64,000 bases of DNA, taken from Bog-532 sp963833835. Its GTDB lineage: Bacteria; Actinomycetota; Actinomycetes; Streptosporangiales; Streptosporangiaceae. The stretch covers positions 62,001-126,000 of the forward strand of contig CAWHZI010000010.1 of NCBI GenBank assembly GCA_963833835.1, read 5' to 3'. Under the pieces are notes generated by a model, which was given only the letters and a program-made list of their open reading frames with translations, was not told the DNA's origin and ran no database searches. Below, piece after piece: positions 15,070 through 22,250 of the stretch; the first letter of the stretch is position 1, and each line of letters opens with the position of its first letter. The translations under genes and the position numbers were made by a program.

Positions 15070-15104
15070 GAACCGCCCTTCGTCCGAGGACTGGTGTTCA
15101 CCGG

Positions 15105-15240
15105 ACGGGCCAGGCCAGGCGACCGGACTCATCCCCTCGGAGGGGCTTGACCGTTGCGGGACAGTGCCGGGCTCTCACCGGACTTCGCTGGCGGACCGTC
15201 AGTCCCGGGAAGCTCCGGGACCACCTGCAACGTACAAAGG
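15105..15240 (-). promoter_or_regulatory. Cobalamin riboswitch controlling the NiCoT gene
   Basis: Read on the minus strand, the leader contains GTCCGGTGAGAGCCCGGCAC followed by TGTCCCGCAACGGT (around 15148-15184). This matches the conserved core CGGUGxxAxUCCxGxxCxGUCCCGCAACGGU of the B12 element. A B12-box-like AGTCCGGTCGCCTGGCC lies at about 15116-15132. Between aptamer and ATG, CGTCCG and CGGACG can pair next to the GAAGGGCGG ribosome binding site, a plausible expression platform. It should shut off cobalt uptake when cobalamin is plentiful. Confidence 0.85.
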
Positions 15241-15312
15241 GGGCATGACGCAGTCAAGTCTCAGCAGATGATCAGGTATTTACCTGCGGGGGCGATGCGG
15301 GACGCCGGCCGG

Positions 15313-15657
15313 TTACGGCTGAGCCAGCAGGTCGGCCACCGGGCTGTCGGTGAGCCGGTAACGGATGACCCGGCCGTCTCGTTCTGTGGTGACGACCTCG
15401 GTGGCCCGCAGGTAACGCAGGGCCTGGGACACGGTGGTGTCGTTGAAGCCGGTGGCGGCGGCCAGGTCCGACACGCTGATCAGGCCGGTGGCCTTGATGC
15501 AGGTCAGCAGGGTGAGCCGGGTGGGGTCGCCGAGGATGGCGAACGCCCGGGCGCGGGCCTGGATCACCTCGGCCGGGCCGACGGCGGCGATCGCCTGGCA
15601 CACACGCTCCTCATCGATGACCCGATGGCCGGATCGCTCAGCCGGAAGCAGATGCAC
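15313..15657 (-). CDS. ArsR-family (likely metal-sensing) repressor
   Basis: 114 residues from a GTG at 15657. The winged helix comprises FAILGDPTRLTLLTCIKATG, SVSDLAAATGFNDTTVSQAL and the wing TERDGRVIRYRLTD. The N-terminus VHLLPAERSGHR carries two histidines, and a cysteine follows (ERVCQAI). The family includes Ni/Co sensors such as NmtR and KmtR, in which N-terminal histidines can bind metal. It sits between two cobalt-uptake units and is divergent from cbtBA, with paired inverted repeats in the shared promoter. The start is uncertain, as an ATG lies 36 bases further upstream. Metal identity is inferred from context only. Confidence 0.85.
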   Translation of the reverse strand: MHLLPAERSGHRVIDEERVCQAIAAVGPAEVIQARARAFAILGDPTRLTLLTCIKATGLISVSDLAAATGFNDTTVSQALRYLRATEVVTTERDGRVIRYRLTDSPVADLLAQP

Positions 15658-15685
15658 GACCCCACTATGGCATGGGGTGTGACAC

Positions 15686-15717
15686 CTGATCATCCAATCA
15701 GTGGCTGATCCAATCAG
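15686..15717. promoter_or_regulatory. Two ArsR operator palindromes
   Basis: CTGATCATCCAATCAG (15686-15701) and CTGATCCAATCAG (15705-15717) each have CTGAT/ATCAG arms, with 6- and 3-base centres. They lie in the divergent region between arsR and cbtB, and end 10 bases before the -35 of the cbt promoter. Confidence 0.75.
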
Positions 15718-15727
15718 AGGTAGAGGG

Positions 15728-15756
15728 TTGACGGGGCGCCGGGCCGCACGTAGCGT
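15728..15756 (+). promoter_or_regulatory. Promoter of the cbtBA operon
   Basis: TTGACG (15728-15733) is separated by 17 bases from TAGCGT (15751-15756, TANNNT). This is a good housekeeping-type promoter placed just before the cobalamin aptamer and just after the ArsR palindromes. Confidence 0.7.
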
Positions 15757-15761
15757 CCGAG

Positions 15762-15858
15762 GTGCGTGACGGCGCGAGGAAGCTGGTGTAAGCCCAGCAC
15801 GGTCGCGCCACTGTGAGCCAGGCATTGGACCTGGTAAGTCAGACACTTCGCCGTCACG
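15762..15858 (+). promoter_or_regulatory. Cobalamin riboswitch controlling cbtBA
   Basis: The plus strand carries GAGGAAGCTGGTGTAAGCCC, AGCACGGTCGCGCCACTGTG and, after a variable stem, AAGTCAGACACTTCGCC. These correspond to the GGGAAxCxGGUGxAAxUCC core, the CGCCACUGU segment and the terminal B12 box. CbtAB transporters are classic B12-riboswitch targets. It is a second, independently diverged copy relative to the NiCoT leader. Confidence 0.9.
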
Positions 15859-15911
15859 ACGCCGCCCAATTCGAGCAGGGACGCACGATCCCTGAAGGAG
15901 GCCTCGCCCAC

Positions 15912-16145
15912 ATGGCGACCATTCCCGCTCCCGGCACCCACCCCAAGCCGAAGGTCACGGTCTCTCCGGAGGCCCTGTCGAGGACCCGGATCGCCCTGAT
16001 CCTGGGCATCACGGTGCTGGTGGCGCTGGGTATCTACTACTTCGTCGGCATCGACGAGGGCATGACCTCGGTGTTCGGCAAGACCATGGTCATCCACGAG
16101 TGGGTGCACGACTCGCGCCACTTCCTCGGCTTCCCCTGCCACTGA
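15912..16145 (+). CDS. cbtB: CbtB, small subunit of cobalt transporter
   Basis: 77 residues with one membrane helix (IALILGITVLVALGIYYFVG). The C-terminus is rich in histidine and acidic residues and ends in cysteine-histidine (MVIHEWVHDSRHFLGFPCH), the metal-binding tail that defines CbtB. It forms a cobalt uptake system with CbtA, whose gene follows after 19 bases. ATG at 15912 is preceded by AAGGAGG. Expression is under the B12 riboswitch and probably ArsR. Confidence 0.92.
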   Translation: MATIPAPGTHPKPKVTVSPEALSRTRIALILGITVLVALGIYYFVGIDEGMTSVFGKTMVIHEWVHDSRHFLGFPCH

Positions 16146-16164
16146 CGGGCAGGCCGAGCCACCC

Positions 16165-17088
16165 ATGGAAATCCGCATCATCGGCCGCGGCGCGCTGGCT
16201 GGCGTCTTCGCCGGCATCCTCGGGTTCGTCTTCGCGCGAATCTTCGCTGAACCCGTCATCAATAAGGCCATCGCCTATGAGTCCGGCCGCGACAGCTGGC
16301 TAGCCCTGCTGAACAAGGCCGCAGGCCGGCCGGTCGCCCCGGATGGGCCGGAGATCTTCTCCCGGACCATCCAGTCCACGGTCGGCATCGCCACCGGCAT
16401 CATCGCGTTCTCCGCGGCCATGGGTGCCCTGATCGCGGTGGCCTACCTCTGCATGCACGGCCGGTTCAACGTCCGGCCGCGCAACCTGGTCTGGATGATC
16501 GCCGCCTTCGGGTTCTTCGGGGTCTACCTGCTGCCGTTCGTGAAGTACCCGGCCAACCCGCCCGCGATCGGGCACACGTTCACCATCGGCACCCGGGCCC
16601 AGCTCTACCTGGTCATGGTGGCCGGCTCGCTGATCCTGCTCGGCCTGGCCGTCTGGACCACCCGCCGGCTGGCGCCGCGGTTCGGGATGACGGGCGCGGT
16701 CGTGCTGTCCGCGGTCGGGTTCCTGGTCATCTACGGAGTAATGATCGGCCTGCTGCCCTCGCTGGGGAACCTGAGCGCCAACGTGGCCAACGCCGGGCAG
16801 TTCGGCTACGCCCGCGCCGCCACCGAGACCCCGCAGGCGATCACCAACATCCTGTCCGTCCCGTTGCACATCAACGGCAAGACCATCGCCCCGGGCCAGG
16901 TCGTCTACCCGGGCTTCGACGCCGACGTGCTGTGGAAGTTCCGGTGGTACTCGATCCTGAACCAGCTGCTCATCTGGACCACGATCGCTCTGGTCTTCGG
17001 GTACCTGCTGGACCGGTTCCTGCAGCCGGTCATGCCTGAGCTGCAGGCTGACGAGCCGGACCGCGAGCCAGCCGGGACGGCGTCGTAA
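16165..17088 (+). CDS. cbtA: CbtA, cobalt transporter membrane subunit
   Basis: 307 residues with about six membrane helices (for example GALAGVFAGILGFVFARIFA and NLVWMIAAFGFFGVYLLPFV). The N-terminal segment ARIFAEPVINKAIAYESGRD is typical of CbtA. The family is predicted, mainly from riboswitch regulons and pairing with CbtB, to import Co2+. Co-transcribed with cbtB. Residues 210-270 form a long loop before the last helix. Confidence 0.92.
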   Translation: MEIRIIGRGALAGVFAGILGFVFARIFAEPVINKAIAYESGRDSWLALLNKAAGRPVAPDGPEIFSRTIQSTVGIATGIIAFSAAMGALIAVAYLCMHGRFNVRPRNLVWMIAAFGFFGVYLLPFVKYPANPPAIGHTFTIGTRAQLYLVMVAGSLILLGLAVWTTRRLAPRFGMTGAVVLSAVGFLVIYGVMIGLLPSLGNLSANVANAGQFGYARAATETPQAITNILSVPLHINGKTIAPGQVVYPGFDADVLWKFRWYSILNQLLIWTTIALVFGYLLDRFLQPVMPELQADEPDREPAGTAS

Positions 17089-17137
17089 CCACGGAATCGA
17101 CCTGAACGGGTCATCGGCCGGAGCGCACCCAGACGTC

Positions 17138-17851
17138 TTGGACGAGCTGGCGGCGCTCGGGCCCTTTTTCGCCGTCGAGACCCATGAGCCCGGGGCCGAC
17201 CCGGCACCACCGTGGCGGCCGCTGGCTGAGCTGGCCGAGCCCGCGGGGCTGCAGTCCCGGATCGACACCATCCGCGGCGCGCTGGCGGCCCGGTCCGGCG
17301 ACCCGGCGGACGGGATCGAGCTGCGGGTCGCGGCCTCGGTGACCCAGCTCGGCCTGGTGGCCCGGGTCGTCGCGCCGGCCCTGGCCGCGCAGACGGTGCG
17401 GCAGCCGCTCGACCTGCGGCTCGGCGGCTTGTGGTGGCAGGACACGCTGGGCGGCCCGCTGCCCCTGTCGGTGCCCGAGCCGGCCGTCGGGCCCACCGGC
17501 TGCCCGGCCGGCGAGCCGCTCGGCCCCCCGATGGCCTCGCTGTTTGGCGAGGTCATCACCCCGATCACCGCGGCCACCACGGCGCTGGCCCCGGTCTCGG
17601 ACCGGGTGCTGTGGGGCAACGTGGCCTCGGCCGTCAACGGTGCGGCCGGTCAGCTTGCCCGGGCTCGGCCGGATCTGGCCGCCGCGGCTTGGGCCGCAGC
17701 TGCGGCGTTCTTTCGCGACCCCCGGCTGAGCACCGAGCCGGGCCCACCCGGGCGGTCGTTCCGCCGGTCCAGCTGCTGTCTCATCTACCGGCTGGCCCCC
17801 GGCAAGAACGGCCCGGTCTGCGGCGACTGTGTCCTGGGCGGGCGCCACTGA
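17138..17851 (+). CDS. FhuF-like [2Fe-2S]-binding reductase-type protein
   Basis: 237 residues. The C-terminus has paired cysteines RSSCCLIYRLAPG and then VCGDC. This is the CC-x(n)-CxxC cluster motif of FhuF-type ferric-siderophore reductases (n is 13 here, often 10). Preceding segments (ASVTQLGLVARVVAPALA; LRLGGLWWQDTLGG) match the actinobacterial (2Fe-2S)-binding protein family. The first standard start is TTG at 17138; a CTG at 17102 would give a slightly longer form. It lies 49 bases after cbtA and probably in the same B12-controlled transcript, suggesting a role in reducing a metal complex such as a cob(III)alamin or cobalt chelate. That role is inference. Confidence 0.8.
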   Translation: MDELAALGPFFAVETHEPGADPAPPWRPLAELAEPAGLQSRIDTIRGALAARSGDPADGIELRVAASVTQLGLVARVVAPALAAQTVRQPLDLRLGGLWWQDTLGGPLPLSVPEPAVGPTGCPAGEPLGPPMASLFGEVITPITAATTALAPVSDRVLWGNVASAVNGAAGQLARARPDLAAAAWAAAAAFFRDPRLSTEPGPPGRSFRRSSCCLIYRLAPGKNGPVCGDCVLGGRH

Positions 17852-17873
17852 CCCGCTGGGCCCACCTGCCCGG

Positions 17874-18803
17874 TCAGGGTAGGGGCGGGACGGTCTCCGG
17901 TATCGCGTGCGGGCCGATGGCGGCACGGAGGGCGGCGGCGTCCTGGCCGGGTGGGACGCCGAACAGGCGGCGGTACTCGCGGCTGAACTGGGTCGGGCTG
18001 TCGTAGCCGACCAGGTGCCCGGCGCCGGCCACATCCTCCGGCCGGGAGACCAGCAGGGTGCGGGCCTCCTGCAGCCGGATGCGCTTCTGGAACTGCAGCG
18101 GGCTCATGGCCGTGACCGCGCGGAAGTGCCGGTGGAAGGCGGACGGGCTCATCCGGGCCAGCCCGGCCAGGTCGGCGACCCGCATCGGTTCGGCGTAGTG
18201 GTCGCGGATCCAGCCGATGGCCCGGCTGACGTGGGACAGGCTGCTGCCGGCCAGACCGATCTGGCCGACCATGCCGGCGTGCGGGCCGGTGAGCAGGCGC
18301 CAGAGGATCTCCCGCTCGATCAGCGGGCCCAGCACCGGCGCGTCAACGGGGTGATCGAGCAGTCGCAGCAGCCGGGCCGTGGCGTCGAGCAGTTCGGCGC
18401 TGGCCGGGCCGGTGGCCATCGCGGGCGGGCTCTGCGCGCTGCGGGACCGGGGGACGGCCGGCGTTTCCAGCAGCAGCGGCGCGATGGCGGCCGGCCGCAG
18501 GACCAGCCCCAGGGCCAGGGCCGGCCGCTCCGGGCTGGCGTCGAGGAAGTGGCCCGTGACCGGCAGTTCGGCCGTGACCACCAGGCACTCCCCGGCCCGG
18601 TACTCGTGCACCTGGTCACCCAGCAGCAGCCGCTTGCCGCCCTGGGCCATGATGACCAGCAGCGGCTCGGTCAGCGCGTGGTCCAGCGGGTCGGTCTCGA
18701 TCCGGGACAGCCGCAGCCCGTCGACCGCCGTGACCCGGTCCGGGCGGGCGTGAGCGCCGATGAGGTCCCGGATCTCGGACAGCAGCGCAGCAGGGTCACG
18801 CAC
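17874..18803 (-). CDS. AraC-family transcriptional regulator
   Basis: About 309 residues. An N-terminal AraC_N cupin (LLVIMAQGGKRLLLGDQVHE, then YRAGECLVVTAELPVTG) precedes two AraC HTH motifs (MRVADLAGLARMSPSAFHRH; VAGAGHLVGYDSPTQFSREY). This subfamily often regulates a divergent oxidoreductase, and a divergent aldo/keto reductase is present. The GTG at 18803 gives a normal N-terminus; in-frame starts up to 18872 exist but would run through the AT-rich promoter (TTATAAAT near 18818-18825). The partner gene is broken, so the regulator may have lost its target. Confidence 0.9.
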   Translation of the reverse strand: MRDPAALLSEIRDLIGAHARPDRVTAVDGLRLSRIETDPLDHALTEPLLVIMAQGGKRLLLGDQVHEYRAGECLVVTAELPVTGHFLDASPERPALALGLVLRPAAIAPLLLETPAVPRSRSAQSPPAMATGPASAELLDATARLLRLLDHPVDAPVLGPLIEREILWRLLTGPHAGMVGQIGLAGSSLSHVSRAIGWIRDHYAEPMRVADLAGLARMSPSAFHRHFRAVTAMSPLQFQKRIRLQEARTLLVSRPEDVAGAGHLVGYDSPTQFSREYRRLFGVPPGQDAAALRAAIGPHAIPETVPPLP

Positions 18804-18958
18804 CGCACCACACAACCATTTATAAAAATATTTAACAAGGTCAATCCGGTCTGACTCGGCAGGATCAGGCAAGACACTGAGTGGATCGGCCTACCGGCGA
18901 CCGGGGGCCGAGCGCTTCGATGGAGATGACCGTCCCGGCCACCCAGAGGAGCACCGTC

Positions 18959-19886
18959 ATGCCACTCGACCACTACGTCACCCTCGGCCGCTCCGGGTTG
19001 CGGGTCAGCCCGTTCGCGCTCGGGGCGATGACCTTCGGCCAGGATCCGCCCGGCGCGGGTTCCAGCGTCGAGGAGTCGGAGAAGATTCTGGCCCGCTACC
19101 TGGACCAGGGCGGGAACTTCGTCGACACGGCCAACTTCTACACCAACGGGCACTCGGAGCGGATCCTGGGCGACTTCTTCGCCGCGCAGCCCGGCCGGCG
19201 GGAGCACGTGGTGCTGGCGTCGAAGTTCTTCGGCAACATGTTCCCCGGCGATCCCAACGGGGGCGGGGCGGGCCGCGGCTCGATCACCGCCCAGCTCGAA
19301 GCCACCCTGCGCCGGCTGCGCACCGACTACCTCGACCTGTACTACCTGCACAGCTGGGACCGCAGCACTCCGATCGAGGAAACCTTGCGCGCGCTGGACG
19401 ACCTGGTGCGAATGGGCAAGATACGGTACGTCGGTTTCTCCAACGTCCCGGCCTGGGTCACGGCCCGGGCCCAGACGCTGGCCGAGCTGCGGGGCTGGAC
19501 CCCGCTGATCGCGTTGCAGGTCGAGTACTCGCTGCTGGCCCGCACGGTCGAGGGCGAGCTGGCTCCGCTGGCCGACGGTGGCGGCCGAGCTCGGCACCAC
19601 TTCGGCCGCGGTGTCGCTGGCCTGGCTGCGGGCCCGCCCGGGCACCGTCGTGCCCATCGTCGGGGCCCGCCGCCTGGAGCACCTGGAGGCCAACCTGGCC
19701 GCCCTGGACGTCACCCTGACCCCGGAGCAGCTCCAGCGGCTGGACGAGGTGTCGGCCCCGGAGCTCAACTACCCGGCTCCCATGCACGGGGCGCTGCGGG
19801 CCATGCTCCAGTTCGCCGGCACGACCGTCGACGGCGAGACCTCCGCCGTGTACCCGCCGCTGCTGGAGAGCGACGTACGCTACTGA
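18959..19886 (+). pseudogene. Aldo/keto reductase with internal deletion and frameshift
   Basis: The first ~205 codons encode an AKR: LGRSGLRVSPFALGAMTFGQ, the catalytic region FVDTANFYTNGHSERILGDF, LASKFFG, LYYLHSWD and VEYSLLARTVEGELAPLA. At about 19577 the frame jumps by one base and the sequence resumes at VAAELGTTSAAVSLAWLRAR and VPIVGARRLEHLEANL, to a normal C-terminus. Comparison with intact relatives (about 340-350 residues) shows some 70-80 codons of the barrel are missing at the junction. This is a deletion, not just an indel. Without a strand and helix of the TIM barrel it should be inactive. GAGGAG precedes the ATG. Confidence 0.85.
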
Positions 19887-19888
19887 AC

Positions 19889-20134
19889 GTGTACGGGAAA
19901 GAAGTGCCGAAGACGGGTCTGCTGCGCTACCTGCGGGAGCAGCGGTGGGTCGCACCGGCCGTGGTGCTCGTCGTGATCGGGGTGTTCACGCTGACCGCGC
20001 ACGGCCCCGGGCATCACCCCGCGCTGATCTGGGCCGGGATCCTGCTGTGCGCGGCCGGGGTGCTGACCGGAGTGGTCGGCTACCTGAGCCAGCGGCCCGG
20101 CCGCGGCAAGGACGAGGGCAGCCGTCCGGCTTGA
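19889..20134 (+). CDS. Small two-helix membrane protein
   Basis: Up to 81 residues from GTG 19889 (GTG 19904 is an alternative with GGGAAAGAA close before it). Two membrane segments are visible: VAPAVVLVVIGVFTLTA and ALIWAGILLCAAGVLTGVVGYL, with a basic tail. No family was recognised. It begins two bases after the reductase stop. Confidence 0.6.
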   Translation: MYGKEVPKTGLLRYLREQRWVAPAVVLVVIGVFTLTAHGPGHHPALIWAGILLCAAGVLTGVVGYLSQRPGRGKDEGSRPA

Positions 20135-20215
20135 CGGCCCGCCCGGCTTGATGGGCCGGTCAGGCCTGGCGGTCAGCGAGCCGAACTGATCAACGTGTGC
20201 GGCGCAAGGTCAGGA

Positions 20216-20248
20216 CCAGCGGTCAGGCGCCGTTGCCTGAACCGCTGG
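20216..20248. terminator. Bidirectional hairpin terminator
   Basis: CCAGCGGTCAGGC (20216-20228) pairs with GCCTGAACCGCTGG (20235-20248), with one bulged base and a 6-base loop, between two convergent genes. Confidence 0.75.
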
Positions 20249-20252
20249 CCGG

Positions 20253-20699
20253 TCAGGCGAGCGTGATTTTCCCGTTGGCGATCTTGATGTTCTTGGCCGG
20301 CAGCGGCTTCGGGGCCGGGCCATGGACGACGTGGGCGTCCGTGACGCTGTACTTGCTGCCGTGGCAGGGGCAGTCGATCGTGCCGTCCGCAATCTTGTCC
20401 ACGGTGCAGCCCATGTGGGTGCAGATCGCGCTGAAGCCCTTGAACTCGCCCTTCGTGGGCTGGGTCACGACCACCTTTTCCGCGGTGAAAATTTTCCCGC
20501 CGCCGACCGGGATCTCGCTGGTGGTGCCGAGTGCCGTACTGCCTCCGGAGCTGCCGCCCGCGCCCGAACCGCCGGACCCCGACGTACCTCCGCTACCCCC
20601 GCCGCAGGCGGCCACGGCGGCGGCCACGCCCACCACGCCGATGCCAGCCAGGGCGCCGCGCCGGGTGGTTTCCACAGCCGTGCGGGATTCGTCCGTCAC
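20253..20699 (-). CDS. Rieske [2Fe-2S] lipoprotein with Tat signal
   Basis: 148 residues. The N-terminus TTRRGALAGIGVVGVAAAVAAC combines a twin-arginine motif with a lipobox cysteine (res ~31). A Gly/Ser-rich linker follows, then a Rieske domain with the two cluster-binding motifs CTHMGC and CPCHGS. It is probably folded with its cluster in the cytoplasm, exported by Tat, and anchored outside the membrane as an electron carrier. No partner oxidoreductase is adjacent. Confidence 0.92.
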   Translation of the reverse strand: MTDESRTAVETTRRGALAGIGVVGVAAAVAACGGGSGGTSGSGGSGAGGSSGGSTALGTTSEIPVGGGKIFTAEKVVVTQPTKGEFKGFSAICTHMGCTVDKIADGTIDCPCHGSKYSVTDAHVVHGPAPKPLPAKNIKIANGKITLA

Positions 20700-20800
20700 T
20701 GAGTGACCTCCATAAACGTTGTGAGCTGCCTGTATGTCCCCGTACTACGGTCCGCAGGCCGGATGGGATTGCCCCCGCCGGATCACACTCGCCCGGAGGA

Positions 20801-20841
20801 TGTCACGTTTCCGGCCGGCCCGGTGTCAAGGTGGTGACACC
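20801..20841 (+). promoter_or_regulatory. Candidate ECF41 autoregulated promoter and inverted repeat
   Basis: TGTCACG (20801-20807) is followed after 16 bases by TGTC (20824-20827), close to the ECF41 consensus TGTCACA-N16-CGTC. Overlapping it, GGTGTCA (20822-20828) and TGACACC (20835-20841) form a perfect 7-base inverted repeat with a 6-base centre. The ECF41 start is 22 bases downstream. Confidence 0.6.
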
Positions 20842-20862
20842 GGCAACGAGGGAACGAGACCG

Positions 20863-21741
20863 ATGAACGACACGGATGCGCTGGCCGCCGCCTTCGAGGA
20901 CCACCGGGCCCACCTGCGCGGGGTGGCGTACCGGCTGCTCGGCTCGATGTCCGACGCCGACGACGCGGTGCAGGAGACCTGGCTCCGGCTGACCAGCGCC
21001 GACACCAGCGAGGTGGAGAACCTCGGCGGCTGGCTGACCACGGTGGTGGCCCGGGTGGCGCTGACCATGCTGCGGTCCCGCCGGCGCAGGCCTGAGGAGA
21101 TGACCGGGTCGGACTGGCCCGACCCGGCTGACACGGCCGTCCCGGAGGACGAGGTGGTGCTGGCCGATTCGGTCGGCCTGGCCCTGCTGGTGGTGCTGGA
21201 CACCCTCACGCCGGCGGAACGGCTCGCCTTCGTACTGCATGACCTGTTCGCCATGCCGTTCACCGAGGTCGCGGCGGTGCTCGGCCGCACGCCGGAGGCG
21301 GCCCGGCAGCTGGCCAGCCGGGGCCGGCGCCGGGTTCGCGGGGCGCCCACTCCCGATCGGGCCGCCGACCTGGCCCGGCAGCGGGAGGTGGCCACCGCGT
21401 TCCTGGCCGCGTCCCGCGGCGGGGATCTCGGAGCCTTGGTCGCGGTGCTGGACGAGGACGTGACGCTGACCGCTGACGCGTTCGCCACCCCGGCCGGGAA
21501 GCCGGAGCGGCGGCAAGGCGCCCAGTCGGTGTCCCGGGGTGCGCTGGCCGCCGCGACCCGGGCCGGGTACTCCCGGCTCGCCCTGGTGGACGGGGATGTG
21601 GGCATCGTGTTCGCCCCGGCGGGGCAGCTCCGGGTCGTCCTCAAGCTGACCGTCAGCGAGCAGCGGAAGATCACCGCCATGGACGTGATCGCCGACCCGG
21701 ACATGCTCCGCCGGCTGCGGCTGGCCCTCCTGCCGGAGTAA
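20863..21741 (+). CDS. ECF41-type sigma factor (SigJ-like) with SnoaL domain
   Basis: 292 residues. Region 2 includes GVAYRLLGSMSDADDAVQET and NLGGWLTTVVARVALTML; region 4 includes LTPAERLAFVLHDLFAMPFT and GRTPEAARQLASRGRRRVRG. The C-terminal SnoaL-like extension (from ~residue 180) ends in DPDMLRRL, resembling the NPDKL motif by which the ECF41 tail regulates activity without an anti-sigma factor. Characterised members control an adjacent oxidoreductase or carboxymuconolactone decarboxylase-type gene; none is directly downstream here. ATG 20863 follows GAGGGAACGAGACCG. Confidence 0.9.
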   Translation: MNDTDALAAAFEDHRAHLRGVAYRLLGSMSDADDAVQETWLRLTSADTSEVENLGGWLTTVVARVALTMLRSRRRRPEEMTGSDWPDPADTAVPEDEVVLADSVGLALLVVLDTLTPAERLAFVLHDLFAMPFTEVAAVLGRTPEAARQLASRGRRRVRGAPTPDRAADLARQREVATAFLAASRGGDLGALVAVLDEDVTLTADAFATPAGKPERRQGAQSVSRGALAAATRAGYSRLALVDGDVGIVFAPAGQLRVVLKLTVSEQRKITAMDVIADPDMLRRLRLALLPE

Positions 21742-21760
21742 AGCGGCCGCGGCCCCGTGG

Positions 21761-22123
21761 TCAGCTGGCGCGGGTGTCGAACGCGTCGCGGGCCGTCGCG
21801 ACGTCAGAAATGTGCTTCTCGGACCACACCACCAGGTCGTTGACCAGCCCGAGCAGGCTGCGGCCGAGGCCGGTCAGTTCGTAGTCGACCCGCGGCGGGA
21901 TCACGGGGTAGACGGTCCGGCTGATCATCCCGTCGCGCTCCAGGGCCCGCAGGGTCTGGGTGAGCATCTTGGGGCTGATGCCGTCGATGCGCGTCGCCAG
22001 CTCGCTGTAGCGGAGCGGCCCGTCGGCGAGCGAGGCCACGATGAGCACGCTCCAGGTGTCGCCGATCCGGTTCAGGACCTGGCGGCTGGCGCAGTCCCTG
22101 GCGTACACATTGGGTTCCACCAC
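21761..22123 (-). CDS. HxlR-family regulator
   Basis: 120 residues. An N-terminal redox-type cysteine (NVYARDCASRQVLNRIGDTW) and an HxlR winged helix (LRYSELATRIDGISPKMLTQ; LERDGMISRTVYPVIPPRVD). It is divergent from an NmrA/YtfG-like reductase. This pairing is known for QorR-type repressors that sense quinones or diamide through the cysteine. An imperfect inverted repeat lies between the genes. Confidence 0.9.
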   Translation of the reverse strand: MVEPNVYARDCASRQVLNRIGDTWSVLIVASLADGPLRYSELATRIDGISPKMLTQTLRALERDGMISRTVYPVIPPRVDYELTGLGRSLLGLVNDLVVWSEKHISDVATARDAFDTRAS

Positions 22124-22141
22124 TTAACTATCCCGCAGGTA

Positions 22142-22166
22142 AGTACTGCACTTCAAGGTGCCTACT
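22142..22166. promoter_or_regulatory. Imperfect operator for the HxlR regulator
   Basis: AGTACTGCAC (22142-22151) and GTGCCTACT (22158-22166) are near-inverted arms (AGTA..GCAC) around a 6-base centre in the divergent promoter region. Confidence 0.4.
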
Positions 22167-22250
22167 CTCTTTTAGGAAGTAAGCGCGGAGCAGGGCCGTT
22201 GCGGGATACGTCGGCCGAACTGCGGCCGTGCCATCGCAAAGGAGTGACCC

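Noticed and set aside
14098..15150. 350-codon plus-strand frame opposite the NiCoT gene
   Set aside because: Gln/His/Asp-rich shadow of a membrane protein gene, with no start signal, and it covers the riboswitch.
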